From assembly GCA_023213315.1 (NCBI GenBank), contig JAKCPI010031751.1, positions 1 through 64,000 on the forward strand: a stretch of 64,000 nt of DNA, in the 5' to 3' direction. This DNA comes from Euborellia annulipes. Lineage: Eukaryota > Arthropoda > Insecta > Dermaptera > Anisolabididae. How positions within the stretch are numbered: the first letter of the stretch is position 1; each line of letters opens with the position of its first letter. The notes under the pieces are model-generated. The model was not told where the DNA came from and did not search any database. It saw only the letters and a list, made by a program, of their open reading frames with translations. This document shows positions 24,005 through 35,655 of the stretch, piece by piece. A program made the translations under genes and the position numbers.

Positions 24005-25440
24005 TTTACAATTTGGAGGTCAATTTGTTGGTTTATGGCAATTGATTTTACGCTTTCATCATTTAATTAATATATGGAATTCATAATATGTATGAAATTT
24101 TACGCCGATAAAAGGGTTGTTGATTTATGACCTAGAAGAGCCAGAGACGGGCGAATTTAGAGGACAATTTTAGATAGAGGCGATCTCACACTCACATCGA
24201 CGTATTTGTACGAGTTGTGCAAATAAAGGATTTATTTTATTTTATTTTTTTTTTTTATTCACATTTCACTCTTTCAAACTCAATTTTTCACTTATCTATA
24301 TCTCAATGATCGATTTTTTATTTAATTATCTTAAATTTTAGGGTTTATATTAATGTAATACAGATCAGTCAAGAAAATTATTTAATCTTTTCTTTTGAAA
24401 TATTTATAAAAGAAGAAAAAAAAAAGCTTTTATCTCAAGCATTTTACTTCTTTTCAACTTGATCTAGAATAAAAACGAAAAAAAAATATATAGAAAGTTT
24501 GAAGTAGTTTCTATCAGAAAGACAGAATGCTATTCAAACAAAAAGTTAAAGGCTACTTTGCTTTATATCTTAACTTTTTATGTATAATTAATAGCTATTT
24601 ATTCCGCTTAATGAATCTTTTAATTAATCAAAGGGTTTTTCGTTTCAACACGTCTTAATGAAAAGTCTTTCAATGTCGATATTTATCACTTGATTTTAAT
24701 TTCTTTTTTTTTTTCTAAATTAATAAATCGAATTAAATACTCTAGGCTACTTATAAAACTAATTTTAAGTTTATAATAATTCACCTATTTATTAGAATTA
24801 TATATTCATATTAAATTATTATACTCGTATACGGAGTTGAAGAAAAGGCGTAAGGAACTTCGTTCCTGGCGGGTTCTCACAACCCCACACGTTTGCTTTT
24901 TTTATAAAAACGATTAAATAAGCACATAAAAAAACGCGTGGGGTGGTTAAATATTGACCCTCACTATACCATTTATTTTCATTTATTGATTTATTTTTTA
25001 ACATATTCATTTTACATTTTTAAAAAGAGAAAATATCTTTATTAACATTTTTACACTTCATATTTTTTTCATTTGGATAATAAATATTAATTATGTAAAT
25101 ATTCTTAAGGAAATAATATATCAAATTTTCATTAAGCTTACTGACTAGTTCAAGGCCATTTGTCGTCTCTTATGGATATTTTGACATAATTTTTTTTTGT
25201 TTTAAATAAAACAAAGAGAGAATTTACATTTTTAGAATGATTTATTTAATTATATAAAAATATCCTTTTAATATTTGAAGAAAGAATGGAAAATATCAGC
25301 TCTGCGTTGTTTATTCTCTTCACACTTCAAAAATCTTTAAGTTTAAATTTATTGACTCATTTTTTTGCTTTTTTCAGCTCTGTACGCGTGTATTACATAA
25401 GAAAACTTTCATTGAGAGTCAGTCGCCTTACGGTTAACTT
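24005..25440. other. AT-rich non-coding stretch with a Tc1-type MITE end near 24950-24985
   Basis: GGTTAAATATTGACCCTCAC followed by TA resembles the terminal repeat of the element at 58545. No gene seen. Confidence 0.4.
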
Positions 25441-25636
25441 TAATTTTTTTTTAATTATTATTTTAATATTTAGTCTTTTTCGGCTTCGGAGACCATTTAG
25501 ACCCCTGCTGTATTTATTTCATTTGATTAATAGCCAATTCAAATGAAATAAATTTTATCGCATTAGACTAGACGCGAACCCATGACCCCTAGCACAAGAG
25601 GCAGAAACTTTACTACTGAGTCAAATCCCAAGGGCA
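25441..25636 (-). repeat. tRNA-derived SINE, family S3
   Basis: Minus strand head has A-box-like TGACTCAGTAGTAAAG and B-box-like GGGTTCGCGTC. Perfect 12-bp TSD TACGGTTAACTT (25429-25440, 25637-25648). T-rich end next to the left TSD is the reverse of its A-rich tail. Confidence 0.82.
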
Positions 25637-25649
25637 TACGGTTAACTTA

Positions 25650-27000
25650 AACACTGAGTCCATTTTCGAATAGCATCCCTGGGAGACATGGACCCACGTT
25701 GGGAAACACTGTTTTAAAGTTTCCGTTCGCCATTCATATGTGAAAGGAAACAGACGGGTTAGATAAGAAAGAAAAAAAGAATGAGAGATAATAATAACTA
25801 ATCAGAGAATTTGAGGTTTTTCTTCCGGTATCTATCTGATCTAATGAATTGAATAATTGACCGTGAACTTTATAAGTCTTTTTTTACATATCATAAACAA
25901 ATTGAGGACGTATTCTCTAGCGTAAGTCTTTGTTATTATTTTAAGGATTTTATTTATTCCTTTGAATGAATTATTGCTAAATCTCTTGAAAGAATACGTC
26001 AGTGAATTCGCAATTTCTTAAATAAAGTTCAAGGTGAGACTGATTTCACTAATAAATATTGAAAATTAAAAGCATCATTTTTTTTTCTTTTTGAATGAAA
26101 ATCTGAAATGATATTCTTTATTAAAAAAAATTAATTTAATAGCATCAATTTTTTTTTTTCTTTCATTTTTATTAAAAACGATGAAACTTTGCTTTTATAT
26201 TTTCATTAAAAATTTACCGAGCTGTTATTATGATTTCCCTTCAACAACAACGATATTAAATCTTAATAATTTAAATGGCCTTAAATAGACTTCCTTTTAT
26301 TTTTGCTCATCCATTACTAGGAGCAGTTGTACATACATATTCTCTAAGTAACGAAAAATTAAATATAAAAAATTAACTACGTATCTACTTTATATTTTAG
26401 TGGTGTAAAATCTAATGGGGAGATAATTAAGAGGCCTTTTAATTCGTTAAAATACGACTATGTATCTATATTGTGAAAAAAATCTCATTACGACTTTTTA
26501 ATATTTTAAATCCTTTAGAAAGGTTAAATAATTGAAAAATAAGAGCTCTCTAATTAATTAAATACGTGTATATTAGCTCATCTAATTTATAAAAGGATGA
26601 AGATTACCATTAAGAAGGGGTATTAATTAATAAATTAATAAATAGTTGCATGACTCATTTTAGGCTGACCAGCGCTTCGCTTTCTGGACATACCTTTTAA
26701 TATTTGCTGGGCCCGCCTGTTCCTTCACTTAATCATGTACCTCAATTTTTCCTCTAAATCATAATAGTCGGGTCTATAGTTCTCAAGTTTCAGCTCAATT
26801 AATATTAAATATATTGATATATTATCTGTTTCAAAAATAAAGATGCGCTTGTTAGAAACGCGCCAAAAGCGCTCGTATAGTGGGCCTAAGGTTGACATTT
26901 GTCTCTCATTTACGAGAATGGGGGGGGGGGGGGGTTATTAAAATAATAAAAATAAGAGAAAAAATTATGTTTAGAAAACAATACGACTACATATAAAGAA
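25650..27000. other. AT-rich non-coding stretch
   Basis: G13 run at 26921-26934; no gene seen. Confidence 0.4.
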
Positions 27001-27010
27001 TTGTTGAAAA

Positions 27011-27246
27011 CCCCTCGGGCTTGGTGTAGATGGTAGCGCGCCTGCCTTGTATACCAAGGTTCGAAGGTTCGGATCCCAGGCAGTCCGTTGATTTTATTTA
27101 AGCCATTTGGACACCAAATATATGTATTATACAAATAACGGTATAAAGTCTTATATGACTAAGTTGCTGAAAAGACTGTGTGCATGCGTGTGTGAGTGTG
27201 AAGGGTGAATGGGAAAAAAAGTGAGTGTTAAAAAAAAAAAAAAAAA
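27011..27246 (+). repeat. SINE S1 copy
   Basis: GGGCTTGGTGTAGATGGTAG head, GGTTCGGATCCC B-box, A16 tail. TSD TTGTTGAAAA/TTGTTTAAAA (27001-27010, 27247-27256, one mismatch). Confidence 0.88.
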
Positions 27247-27257
27247 TTGTTTAAAAT

Positions 27258-27704
27258 CAGAGACGTAAAGTATTTTAGCTGACCCCCCCCCCCGCAACTT
27301 TTTTTTCACCCCGAACGTATAAGGGGGGAGCCAAGACCCCCCTCCACCGAAATTTTTCAAATCTATATACATATATACGGATATAAGGCTAATTTCTAAA
27401 TTTTTGTTTGAAAAAATAAAAATAAAAGTAATAGAAAAATGAAATATATTAATATTTAAGTATTTTTTAAATAAATCTTTGTCTTGGAGAGGGTCCGGGC
27501 TCCTCGGAGCTCAGGTGAAAACGGAAAAATTTCGATTAAAAAAAAAAATTAATGAAAATTCGTCTTCGAGAGGGCCCGGGCCCCTCGGGCAGGTGAAAAC
27601 GGAAAAATGACATATTATAAAAGGAAAAAAGAATATATCATTTTTTCATGGCCTTGAAAGTCCCCCGCATCGCGGGGTTTACGGGGGTGTACGTTATGCC
27701 ACTG
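27258..27704. mobile_element. 447-bp hAT-type nonautonomous element abutting the SINE
   Basis: Ends CAGAGACGTAAAGTA and (reversed) CAGTGGCATAACGTA. 8-bp TSD TTTAAAAT/TTGAAAAT (27250-27257, 27705-27712). Internal duplicated block GAGAGGGYCCGGGC...CAGGTGAAAACGGAAAAAT at 27487 and 27570. Confidence 0.72.
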
Positions 27705-28487
27705 TTGAAAATATAAATCTTATATATTTTACGAGATTAAAGTTTGCCCGTTAGATTTTATAACCTTATTTGAACTGAACTGAAGGTTATATCAAGTTCT
27801 ACCATAGAGTTGTTTTTACTGGTGTGGTAATATGTGAGGTAATATCATCGTTGTAGAGTTTATCCAGGTTCACCTTTATTACTAATTCGTCGATGGCCTT
27901 GACCTCGGCTTATTAAGAATTGAAATTTTTTTTTTGTGATATGAGTAATTATAAATTAACTTAATTTCTCACTTTTTATTAAAAATCGCTTTATAATACA
28001 AATAGCCATAATTAAATGATGCCTGTTTATTTTATTAAATAACGCTATTATTTTGTCCGATTCAAGATGACGAAAATATTCTGTTAGCAACTTTAATCAA
28101 AGAAGCTTCTTTCTAAATATTAATACTTTTGGTAGTCTACAAATTACATGTGGAAATTTATTTCCAGTACAAAACTAAAAGTTAAACTAAGAAGAGAAAA
28201 TTTATGAAATACACGTTAATTTTGTTTTCTAACTTTCCATATTAATTAATTCTCCTCTTTCTCTTAAATATCATTTCTCTTTTCTAAAGGAATTATGAAT
28301 ATGAATAATGCAATTAAAATGATAACAATTATTATTTCTACAAAGAAATTTCATTATTATCTCAAATTGTTTTCTACCCAAATATGATTAGTGGGAAGGA
28401 ATAATTACTGTTTCTGCTAATAACTTCAAATGCATAAATTAATCTGTTAAAAAGATACCGATATAATACTGTATTAGATATTGGTAC

Positions 28488-28737
28488 CAGTAGCGTAACT
28501 AGGTGGGGGCGAAGGGGGGCGCTCGCCCCCTCCGCCCCAGGCGCATCAAGCCTTTGGCGCTCCTCGATACCGACATAGGGCATCTAAGATATACCCCAGG
28601 GACGGTGATTTTATCATATTCTTTCCATAGATTGCCCAAAAAATTGATAGTTTTCTTTTAAATTATATTACAACTTAAAAAACGGCGCTCTAGTTGAGCT
28701 TGGCCCCCTCCGCCCCCAAAGGCTAGTTACGCCGCTG
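28488..28737. mobile_element. 250-bp hAT-type MITE
   Basis: Inverted ends CAGTAGCGTAACTAGG and (reversed) CAGCGGCGTAACTAGC. Perfect 8-bp TSD ATTGGTAC (28480-28487, 28738-28745). Confidence 0.9.
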
Positions 28738-28796
28738 ATTGGTACCCATTTGACAAACTTCTTACAAAATGAAGTAGCCTAAATTCGTCGAGATCC

Positions 28797-28840
28797 TTTT
28801 TACTTTCACTTACCCTCTATATGAAATTTATAGAAAGTAT
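28797..28840 (+). repeat. Family B 5' end, split by P6
   Basis: TTTTTACTTTCACTTACCC...ATAGAAAGTATT stops where P6 begins. Confidence 0.6.
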
Positions 28841-29357
28841 TAACAGGAACAGGTGAATGTAGGCAGCCAGCATGGAATAAAAAACTTTTTTATATATCAT
28901 CGACGTTTCGGGAACGCATCGCTCCCATCTTCAGGACCAGATTTAAAAGATATTTAAATCTTTATTACCAAGAAATTGAATTTATTTAAATATGTGTGCT
29001 TTTTTATTATTATTATTAATATTATTTATTAATACAATGCAATTTATAAAAAAATTTAGTCTTTCAATCTTTGCCAGTGCTGGTGTTTCATGCAATTTTC
29101 ATATACACCTAATGCTATAAGTAAATTTATATTATATTTTTTGTATGAACCGAAATGTATCAATATAAGCAACGTTAACAATTTATCGTAAGTGTTTTGT
29201 CTTTTTTTTCTTAAATGCAAAAATTGATTGTATTTTGCCTGATTAACACCAAATAAATTTTCATTGATCGTAGGCCCATGCGTTCCCGAAACGTCGACGA
29301 TATTTAAAAAAGTTTTTTATTCCATGCTGGCTGCTTACATTCACCTGTTCCTGTTAA
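28840..29357. repeat. Palindromic hammerhead-bearing element P6 with TTAA ends
   Basis: Outer arms AACAGGAACAGGTGAATGTA ... and the complement at the right end are nearly perfect inverted repeats; both outer ends read TTAA. The left arm holds a full ribozyme motif; the right arm keeps only the 3' half (TCCCGAAACGTCGACG at about 29284). Confidence 0.8.
28899..28940 (-). ncRNA. Hammerhead-like ribozyme motif, P6 left arm
   Basis: Minus strand: CUGAAGA, unpaired U, helix II GGGA-loop-UCCC, GAAACGUC. Core complete (position 7 is free to vary). Helix I is short (GUC/GAU, three pairs). Confidence 0.65.
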
Positions 29358-29652
29358 TTATCACTCAGCCATCGAATTTCTTCTTTTAGAGAGAAAATAT
29401 TGTTTTCCATATTTTTATTATTATTTGAAATTCCTACCGGGATCTCCGTTTATCCTTTAGATGTTATTGGTATGTAAAAAATTTTAAAAATATTGATTAA
29501 TTCCTTCACTTTGAACAATTTCGAGATAAACTTTTTACCTTTAAAACTTTCAAAGGAAAGAAGAGATGTAGCAACAGGAAAAGTTTTCTCTAAATAAGAT
29601 TGAGAATTAAAAGGAAAACTGTTAAACAAAAGAGTTTTTTCCTTATCCTTGT

Positions 29653-29925
29653 TACTTTCTCTCACCTATAGATGTATATTAACATATAGAGAGAAAATAT
29701 TGCTTTGCATTCATGGCAGAAATTCGATGTCGCGAAATAGATCCTCTGAGCCCAAAAAAGTGGGTCCCCCAAAATGATCTGTGGCTGTCAGTCTGTGTGT
29801 GTATGTTCAAAATAAAGCATGAAGGAAATGCGCTAGGGGGTTGAAATTTGATATTTAAGTTAGGTACCCCTCTACACGTAACACGAAGCTTTTAAATAAA
29901 ATCGGTCAGAGTACTTGAAAAAAAA
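29653..29925 (+). repeat. Family B 5' half
   Basis: GTTACTTTCTCTCACC, AATTCGATGTCG, CTGTCAGTCTGTGTGTG, AAGCATGAAGGAAATG, GTTGAAATTTGATATTTAAG, ATCGGTCAGAGTACT in B order. Confidence 0.8.
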
Positions 29926-29929
29926 AAAT

Positions 29930-30435
29930 AATTTGAGTCTTTTGAATAAACCATTACTCTATTTATTTTTTAATTTTAAACATCAAGTTTGGAGAGATAG
30001 AAAAATCCAATATATTTAGAAATACGATTTATATTAATAATTTATAATTGAAAATAAACAAAAACCTAATGACTTAAGCTATTAATATATCTATATGCTT
30101 ATTTATTGATTGGTAAAGTTAATTTTAAGATGAATTATATTTGTTTGATTCCATTTCATTCCATTAATCACCCCATAATATTGAAATTTAATAATCGAAA
30201 TACATACAGTATATCATTAATTTATAATGTTTGAATATAGCATTAAAAGTTTAATTATATTTTTTTTATCAATTATTATAAGTTATAAAATTAATTTTAA
30301 TGACTAAACGCCGGTGGAAAGTTTAAATCTGGGCCATGAAAATTAATAAAAATGTAATTTTCTCTACTCCAGAAAATTAGTTCTGGCATTAAAAAGAATA
30401 AAGCGTACTTTAAAGAAAATTTTATTTCTATATTT
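29930..30435. other. AT-rich non-coding stretch
   Basis: No gene or clear element seen. Confidence 0.4.
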
Positions 30436-30452
30436 GATTGATTATACCCATT

Positions 30453-30689
30453 TCGCACATCTTGTGGGTACGTGGATGGCGACCACGAGCTGCCAGAGCT
30501 GGGACAGACAGTCTTTCTGTTCTTTGTATGTCTGTCTCTTCCTTCCTCTTTTCAAGAGGCGTCAGACCGTGCGACAGGCCGGCCTGTTCTATCCTTCTCG
30601 GTCGCAAAAATGCATGATAGGGCTGGAGGGAATTAATTAGTGTGGTCCGCCGACTCCCGCATAGCGGGAATAAAGCGAGGACAGAAGAA
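30453..30689 (+). repeat. SINE-like retroelement S2, copy 2 (237 bp)
   Basis: Same block order as copy 1, ending ACAGAAGAA. Direct repeats GATTGATTATACCCATT (30436-30452) and GATTGATTATACTCATT (30690-30706) differ at one base. Confidence 0.88.
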
Positions 30690-30709
30690 GATTGATTATA
30701 CTCATTGAC

Positions 30710-31635
30710 AAATTTTCATTTTAATTAGATAAAATAAAAATCCAAAAAGTTTTAATGAAAAGTCGAAGGCCGTCATTTAAATACTAAATAAATATTTTTA
30801 TTACTATTGGTGTTCTATCAACTCAATTCGATTTTCTACAAAAAAAAAAAAAAAAATTCCCTTAGAATGCTGAATGTTAATTGAACTGGATAAAAAAAGC
30901 TTGTTTTGTTTTTGAATTATTTAAAAAGAAATATTGAGATATTTTAAAACAAAATTTTAGCGGCGATAAATTTTAATATGAGTAAAAACAAAAAAATCCT
31001 ACTGAATTAGAATCCAATTTTTAATTGACTTGATATTTCTAGGGAAAAATTAAATGTCCTTTGGCTTTTGATCGAGTAGATTCAATTAAATACGTATTGA
31101 ATAACTCTTTTAAAAGAAAATTTTATTTTTTAACTTACTTGGTTAAAAATGAAGATAAAAAAAAAAAAATTAAAGTCAATCGAATTGAATACTTTAATTA
31201 TGAAAAGAAATATTATTTTAAAACAAAATGAATTAACCTTTAAAACAGATATAAAAGTTTGAAATGTTAAGGTTCAGGTTTTGAGAAGAATTCATATTAA
31301 TAGATGGGTGAGGAGGGGGATTCGCCATTTTAGTTTCTCAACTCTAACTTTAATTGATCGATCTTCAAAGATATTTAAACATAAATATTTAGATTTTGTA
31401 GACATGCCAATATTTTTCCCTCTTCAAATGTATTAAAACCAAACAAATAAACAATCGAATCTCTGGACAAACTTTTTGAAGTGAAATCCCATTTAATTAA
31501 TTCTCAACAATTTGAATGCTAATCCGTTTAACCATCTGTCAGATTTCAATGATTAACAAATATATCGGGCTATTTGAAAAATTAAAACAACTAGGTTATA
31601 AGTTTCAAGGGTTTATTAAAAATTTACAATTTTAT
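30710..31635. other. AT-rich non-coding stretch
   Basis: Poly-A at 30841-30856. No gene seen. Confidence 0.4.
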
Positions 31636-31639
31636 CGAA

Positions 31640-31878
31640 AACTCACACTTTTTTCCCATTCACACTCACATTCACAAAAACATACACACTGTCTTTTCGG
31701 CAACTTAGGCCATTTAAGACCTTTTACGATAGCCGTTTTTTATAAATATATCTATTAGGGGTTCAGGCTTTCTTATTTAAGCCATTTGGTATCCAAATGG
31801 ACTGCCTGGGATCCGAACCCTCGACCCTTGGTATACAAGGCAAGCGTGCTACCAACCACACCAAGCCGGAGGGCCACT
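31640..31878 (-). repeat. SINE S1 copy
   Basis: TTTTTTCCCATTCACACTCA, CGGCAACTTAGGCCATTTAA, GACTGCCTGGGATCCGAACC and the reversed head CACCAAGCCGGAGGG. Confidence 0.82.
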
Positions 31879-32019
31879 CATGTGTTATCAACAGAAATGT
31901 TTTATTGAATAACAATTAACAAAGAACGAACTAGTTGTTTATTATTTTCTCAGGGGTTAATGAGTTATTGGACATAGGAGACGTTGCAGCCAAATAATTA
32001 AATATAATAATTATTTTTT

Positions 32020-32066
32020 AATCGTCGACGTTTCGGTCTCAAATCACGACCCTCATCTGGACGATT
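32020..32066 (-). ncRNA. Hammerhead-like ribozyme motif, P7 left arm
   Basis: Minus strand: AAUCGUC, CAGAUGA (U4 to A), unpaired G, helix II GGUC-loop-GACC, GAAACGUC, GACGAUU. Helix I is a perfect 7-bp duplex (AAUCGUC with GACGAUU) across the motif. The U4 change probably disables it. Confidence 0.68.
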
Positions 32067-32237
32067 AATTGTAAAAATTCAAGATTTTAAAATTCAAGAT
32101 TTTAATTGTCATAGCAAGTTATACAACATACTATGTATATTTAATGACTAATACATATATTGGTCATTAAAGATATATATTGTATAATTTGCAATGACAA
32201 TTAATAATAATACTGTTAATCTTGTATTTTAACAATT

Positions 32238-32515
32238 AATCGTCCTGATGAAGGTCGTGATTTTCGCTCAGGGACCCACATCTTGTGGGTACGTGAATGG
32301 CGACCACGAGCTTCCCGAGCTGGGACAGGCATTCCTTCAGTTCTTTGTATGTCTGTCTCTTGCTTCCTCTTTTCAACTGGAGTCAGATCGGCCTGACTTA
32401 TTTCTTCCGGTCGCAAAAACGTGTAATAGGGTTGGAGGGTCGCGAGGCATTGCGGGAATAAGGCGAGGACAGAATACGAAGAAGATGAAGGTCGTGAATT
32501 AGGACCGAAACGATT
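32238..32515 (+). ncRNA. Hammerhead-like motif, P7 right arm, interrupted by S2
   Basis: 5' part AAUCGUC, CUGAUGA (intact), GGUC at 32238-32260. After the S2 insertion the 3' part resumes with GGACCGAAAC at 32502-32511, but the expected GUCGAC of the cleavage site is missing. The SINE lies in the helix II loop. Confidence 0.6.
32261..32483 (+). repeat. SINE-like retroelement S2, copy 3
   Basis: TTTTCGCTCAGGGACCCACA to GAATACGAAGAA; perfect 14-bp TSD GATGAAGGTCGTGA (32247-32260, 32484-32497). Slightly internally deleted relative to copies 1 and 2. Confidence 0.88.
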
Positions 32516-32549
32516 AAAAAATTCCCTTGGCTGCTACGACTCCAATATT

Positions 32550-33560
32550 CAATTTCAAGTCTACAGTCCACTTCACATCGCTATTATGTGCTATTCTTAT
32601 GTTCTTGTAGTATATTAACTAATAACTTGAGAATTCATTTAATTATTTGCAAATATTTGTAACCTTTTATCGAATTTTATTGATCTATTTCAATAGATTC
32701 CCTTTATTCTATTCATCTTCCTTATTTTTGTTTATCTTTTAACGGGAGAAATAGTAAGAAAACGAATGCGAGTGTGAAGGTTTTTGGGTTAAGCCTCTTT
32801 CCCTGGCAAGAGCCATTTTGGGGCTCCATCTGTTATCTTTCAACCCTTATTATACCCGAGAAGGCTTTTATCGCCATTTTGCTTGACAACTTCACATGTA
32901 AAAAGTATAAATTCGTAAATGGGGCAAATTTAAGGACTTTAGCTCTAAGAGTAAATCTAAATTTAAGTATCCAAAGGGAAATGAACATTTAAAAGCCATA
33001 AACAAATAGAAGTTTTTTAAAATATTAATTAAACAATAAGTGAATAGGAGAAATAATTCAAAAGACAAGTGTTTTACCAAAGATTAAGACATATCCAGAT
33101 AAACGGAAAATTTATTTAATGATCATAAAATATAAATTAGGTACTTAAGAAATAAGTAAAATTAAGAATCTGAAACATCTTTGAACATTCATGAATAGTC
33201 GAAAAAAGGAAAATAATAATTTTTGAAGTGAAACTTCTTTACGTACGGTAGAGTAAGTTCGGTTCATGCCTCTGAAAGCGTCATGAATCTTTCTACACCA
33301 AGTCCAGCGAATTTGAATTTTCTTGTGCAATGACGACATCCAAGAGAAAATAAAATTGAGCATGTCTTAGCGACAAAACTCAACACATTTATACCTCGAA
33401 AATTATTTAAACATATCAAGAAGGGACCCTTAAATAAATCGTATTATCAGCTATACACCTCAATTAAATCTAATTCAAGAAGAGCGCTCATCTGACACCT
33501 TCAAGTGGAATATTATGTGATGGATTTCTTTGGCCAATATGACCAAGAGGAATAATAAAC
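32550..33560. other. Non-coding stretch
   Basis: Less AT-biased at 32790-32910 but no recognisable product in any frame. Confidence 0.35.
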
Positions 33561-33665
33561 TGACAATGGCTTGGCCCTGATGATGGTCCTATATGCGACC
33601 GAAACGTTGGCCCTGGCACTTTATAAATAAAAATTGAAAAAACAACTAGCTGCGTTGCTCATTGG
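33560..33665 (+). repeat. Single-arm hammerhead element P8
   Basis: The hammerhead motif is followed by AACTAGCTGCGTTGCTCATT, the same 3' end as P9. Left boundary unclear. Confidence 0.6.
33570..33615 (+). ncRNA. Hammerhead-like ribozyme with intact core, P8
   Basis: GGCC, CUGAUGA (33577-33583), unpaired U, helix II GGUC-loop-GACC, GAAACGUU, GGCC. Helix I is the self-complementary 4-bp GGCC/GGCC. The nucleotide before cleavage would be U rather than C. Confidence 0.65.
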
Positions 33666-33669
33666 AGAT

Positions 33670-35085
33670 TTCCTGATCCTTAAATAAACTTATCAAATTT
33701 GCTAAACTTTTTCCTATCCTAACTGTGAAGTTCGAAGATTCATTTCTTTAGAATCTCAGAAGGTAGTTATTTTTTTTATTTTGAATCATTTTTAATAAAT
33801 TAGAGAGATTTAATGGCGGTTTCTTTTTTTTTTACTAATGGATCTCCTACAAAAGCTTTTGTTCGATGAAAGATCTTTCACTGTCCATTATACTCCAGTA
33901 TTTATTAATAAAACCAAATTTTCCCTTCTTGAAAACAAAGAATAGCCCTTCTATTAAGATAAGCCTTGTAAGAAATTAATTAACATGATTAGCTAGTCTT
34001 AGAGAAAACCATGAGAGGAATATATCTAAGACAATGGATTAGTGATATGAGAAGAATACATTTCAAAAGCATTTGCTACATAATTAATCTTTCCTAAAAA
34101 GACAAACATATCTATCTCCAAAATATAATTAATAACCATTAAAAGATTAGGTATGGGGGGTATATTAATGGGAGGGAGTGATTAAATAATGAGATGAGTT
34201 TTGAAATTCTCATTAGATGTGAGAGACGTTTAAGTGTTTATAAACAAATTGGAATAAAGAGAGAATAGAGCTTTTTATTTGAGATGATAACAATATAATA
34301 GATCAATCAGTGTGCTTCGCGGAGCAACAAAAAGGGTTCCGCATGAAAAAATTTTTTACCTCAAATATTTCTTTTTTACAATGAATAAAATTAATAATGT
34401 GTTTATAAATTTTTATTGAAAATGAAGCTTCAATTCGATGTTATTCACTATTGATTGTCATTTCCACAATATATATCGCTCATTTGCTGCAAGAATGTCC
34501 TAACTCAAAATTTCTATTTTTTCAGGAGATCAAAAAAACAAAATAAAATTTTAACACAATTATGTAGAATGTTCGAAATTCGAAAAATGGTAGCTATACA
34601 CATTAATTCTTTATTATCGACAATATCACTGGTACACCTTCCAGAAAGCTTCTTTTTAACTGAAATTTTACTGTTTTGAAGTAAACAAAGGAGTTAAAAA
34701 AAAAAGTTTGCGATTCAAAAAAATTAGATATTATGCTGAGAGTTTGAAAAGCTCAGATATGTCACTCTGCCAGATAGGAGAGCTTTTTTTACTTGTCCTT
34801 ACTGTACCACTAACTCAATAAGGGCGATTTTTGAATTATGACGTTATTGAAGCGAATGAAAGATATAATCATTATAACTATAATTATTTTATATTCATAT
34901 TTTGCGAACAGGGCCGTAGCCAGTGGAATAGAAATCCCTGAAATCGCAAAAAAATTAAATAGGAAGAAATCGTGCTATACAGTATAAAGAGAAACATAGT
35001 GTTAAAATTTTAAATACTACTGAAAAAATATTTTATATTCTTTTTGAGGGAGGTATATTGCTGGATGTTCGTATTTTTTGGTAGA
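33670..35085. other. AT-rich non-coding stretch
   Basis: No gene seen. GGGCCGTAGCCAGTGG near 34912 resembles a lone hAT-MITE end. Confidence 0.35.
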
Positions 35086-35132
35086 AAAAAATTAGCAATG
35101 CATCTAGTTTTATTTCATTTTTATTATTAACA

Positions 35133-35180
35133 CCAGGGCCGACGTTCCGGTCACTTATGGGACCATCATCAGGGCTTGGT
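35133..35180 (-). ncRNA. Hammerhead-like ribozyme motif, P9 left arm
   Basis: Minus strand: CCAAGCC, CUGAUGA, unpaired U, helix II GGUC-loop-GACC, GGAACGUC (one base change in GAAAC), GGCCCUGG. Helix I: GCC/GGC, small internal loop, CCA/UGG. Confidence 0.6.
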
Positions 35181-35370
35181 TAATATCTGAATTTTTCAGT
35201 TTCTTATACCATGGACAGAGAGTGAATTCACTCTATGGTATAAATTTGGACATTAACATGGTTAAACGATAAAATTTTAAAAACGATTTAACTGCCCCCA
35301 TTTAAATACAATCGTTTATGCCCAATGAACTTGGCGAGGATTTATATTTGTTTCAAGTCTTAAACTGACA

Positions 35371-35405
35371 CTGAAGATGGTCCCATATTTGACCGAAACT
35401 TCGGG
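35371..35405 (+). ncRNA. Hammerhead-like ribozyme motif, P9 right arm
   Basis: CUGAAGA, unpaired U, helix II GGUC-loop-GACC, GAAACUUC. Helix I partner lost. Confidence 0.5.
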
Positions 35406-35564
35406 CCTTGTTTTAATAATAAAAATGAAATAAAACTAGCTGAGCTGCATTATTCATTTTTTTTCTACCAAATTTAAATTTTATATTCTTTAAAATTTAT
35501 TCATTTGGATGGGGGGGGGGGGTGATTACCTGTCGGATTATCCGAACCCCTCCCTGAATTCCAT

Positions 35565-35655
35565 TAAAATCTTGACATCGAATTTTTGACATGAATCCAA
35601 TACTTTCTCTCTATATATATTAACATATAGACCTATAGAGGTAAGAGAAAGCAAA
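35565..35655 (-). repeat. Family B 5' end
   Basis: GACATGAATCCAATACTTTC...AGGTAAGAGAAAGCAAA, the reversed start of B. A G13 run lies at 35509-35522. Confidence 0.75.

Larger units (their letters stand above)
31965..32545. repeat. Palindromic hammerhead-bearing element P7, right arm hit by SINE S2
   Basis: Left arm 31965-32100, right arm 32210-32545 (excluding 32261-32483), inverted (GCAGCCAA...AATTATTTTTTAATCG; TTGGCTGC). Confidence 0.8.
35090..35450. repeat. Palindromic hammerhead-bearing element P9
   Basis: Arms AATGCATCTAGTTTTATTTC... and ...GAAATAAAACTAGCTGAGC are inverted. Confidence 0.75.
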
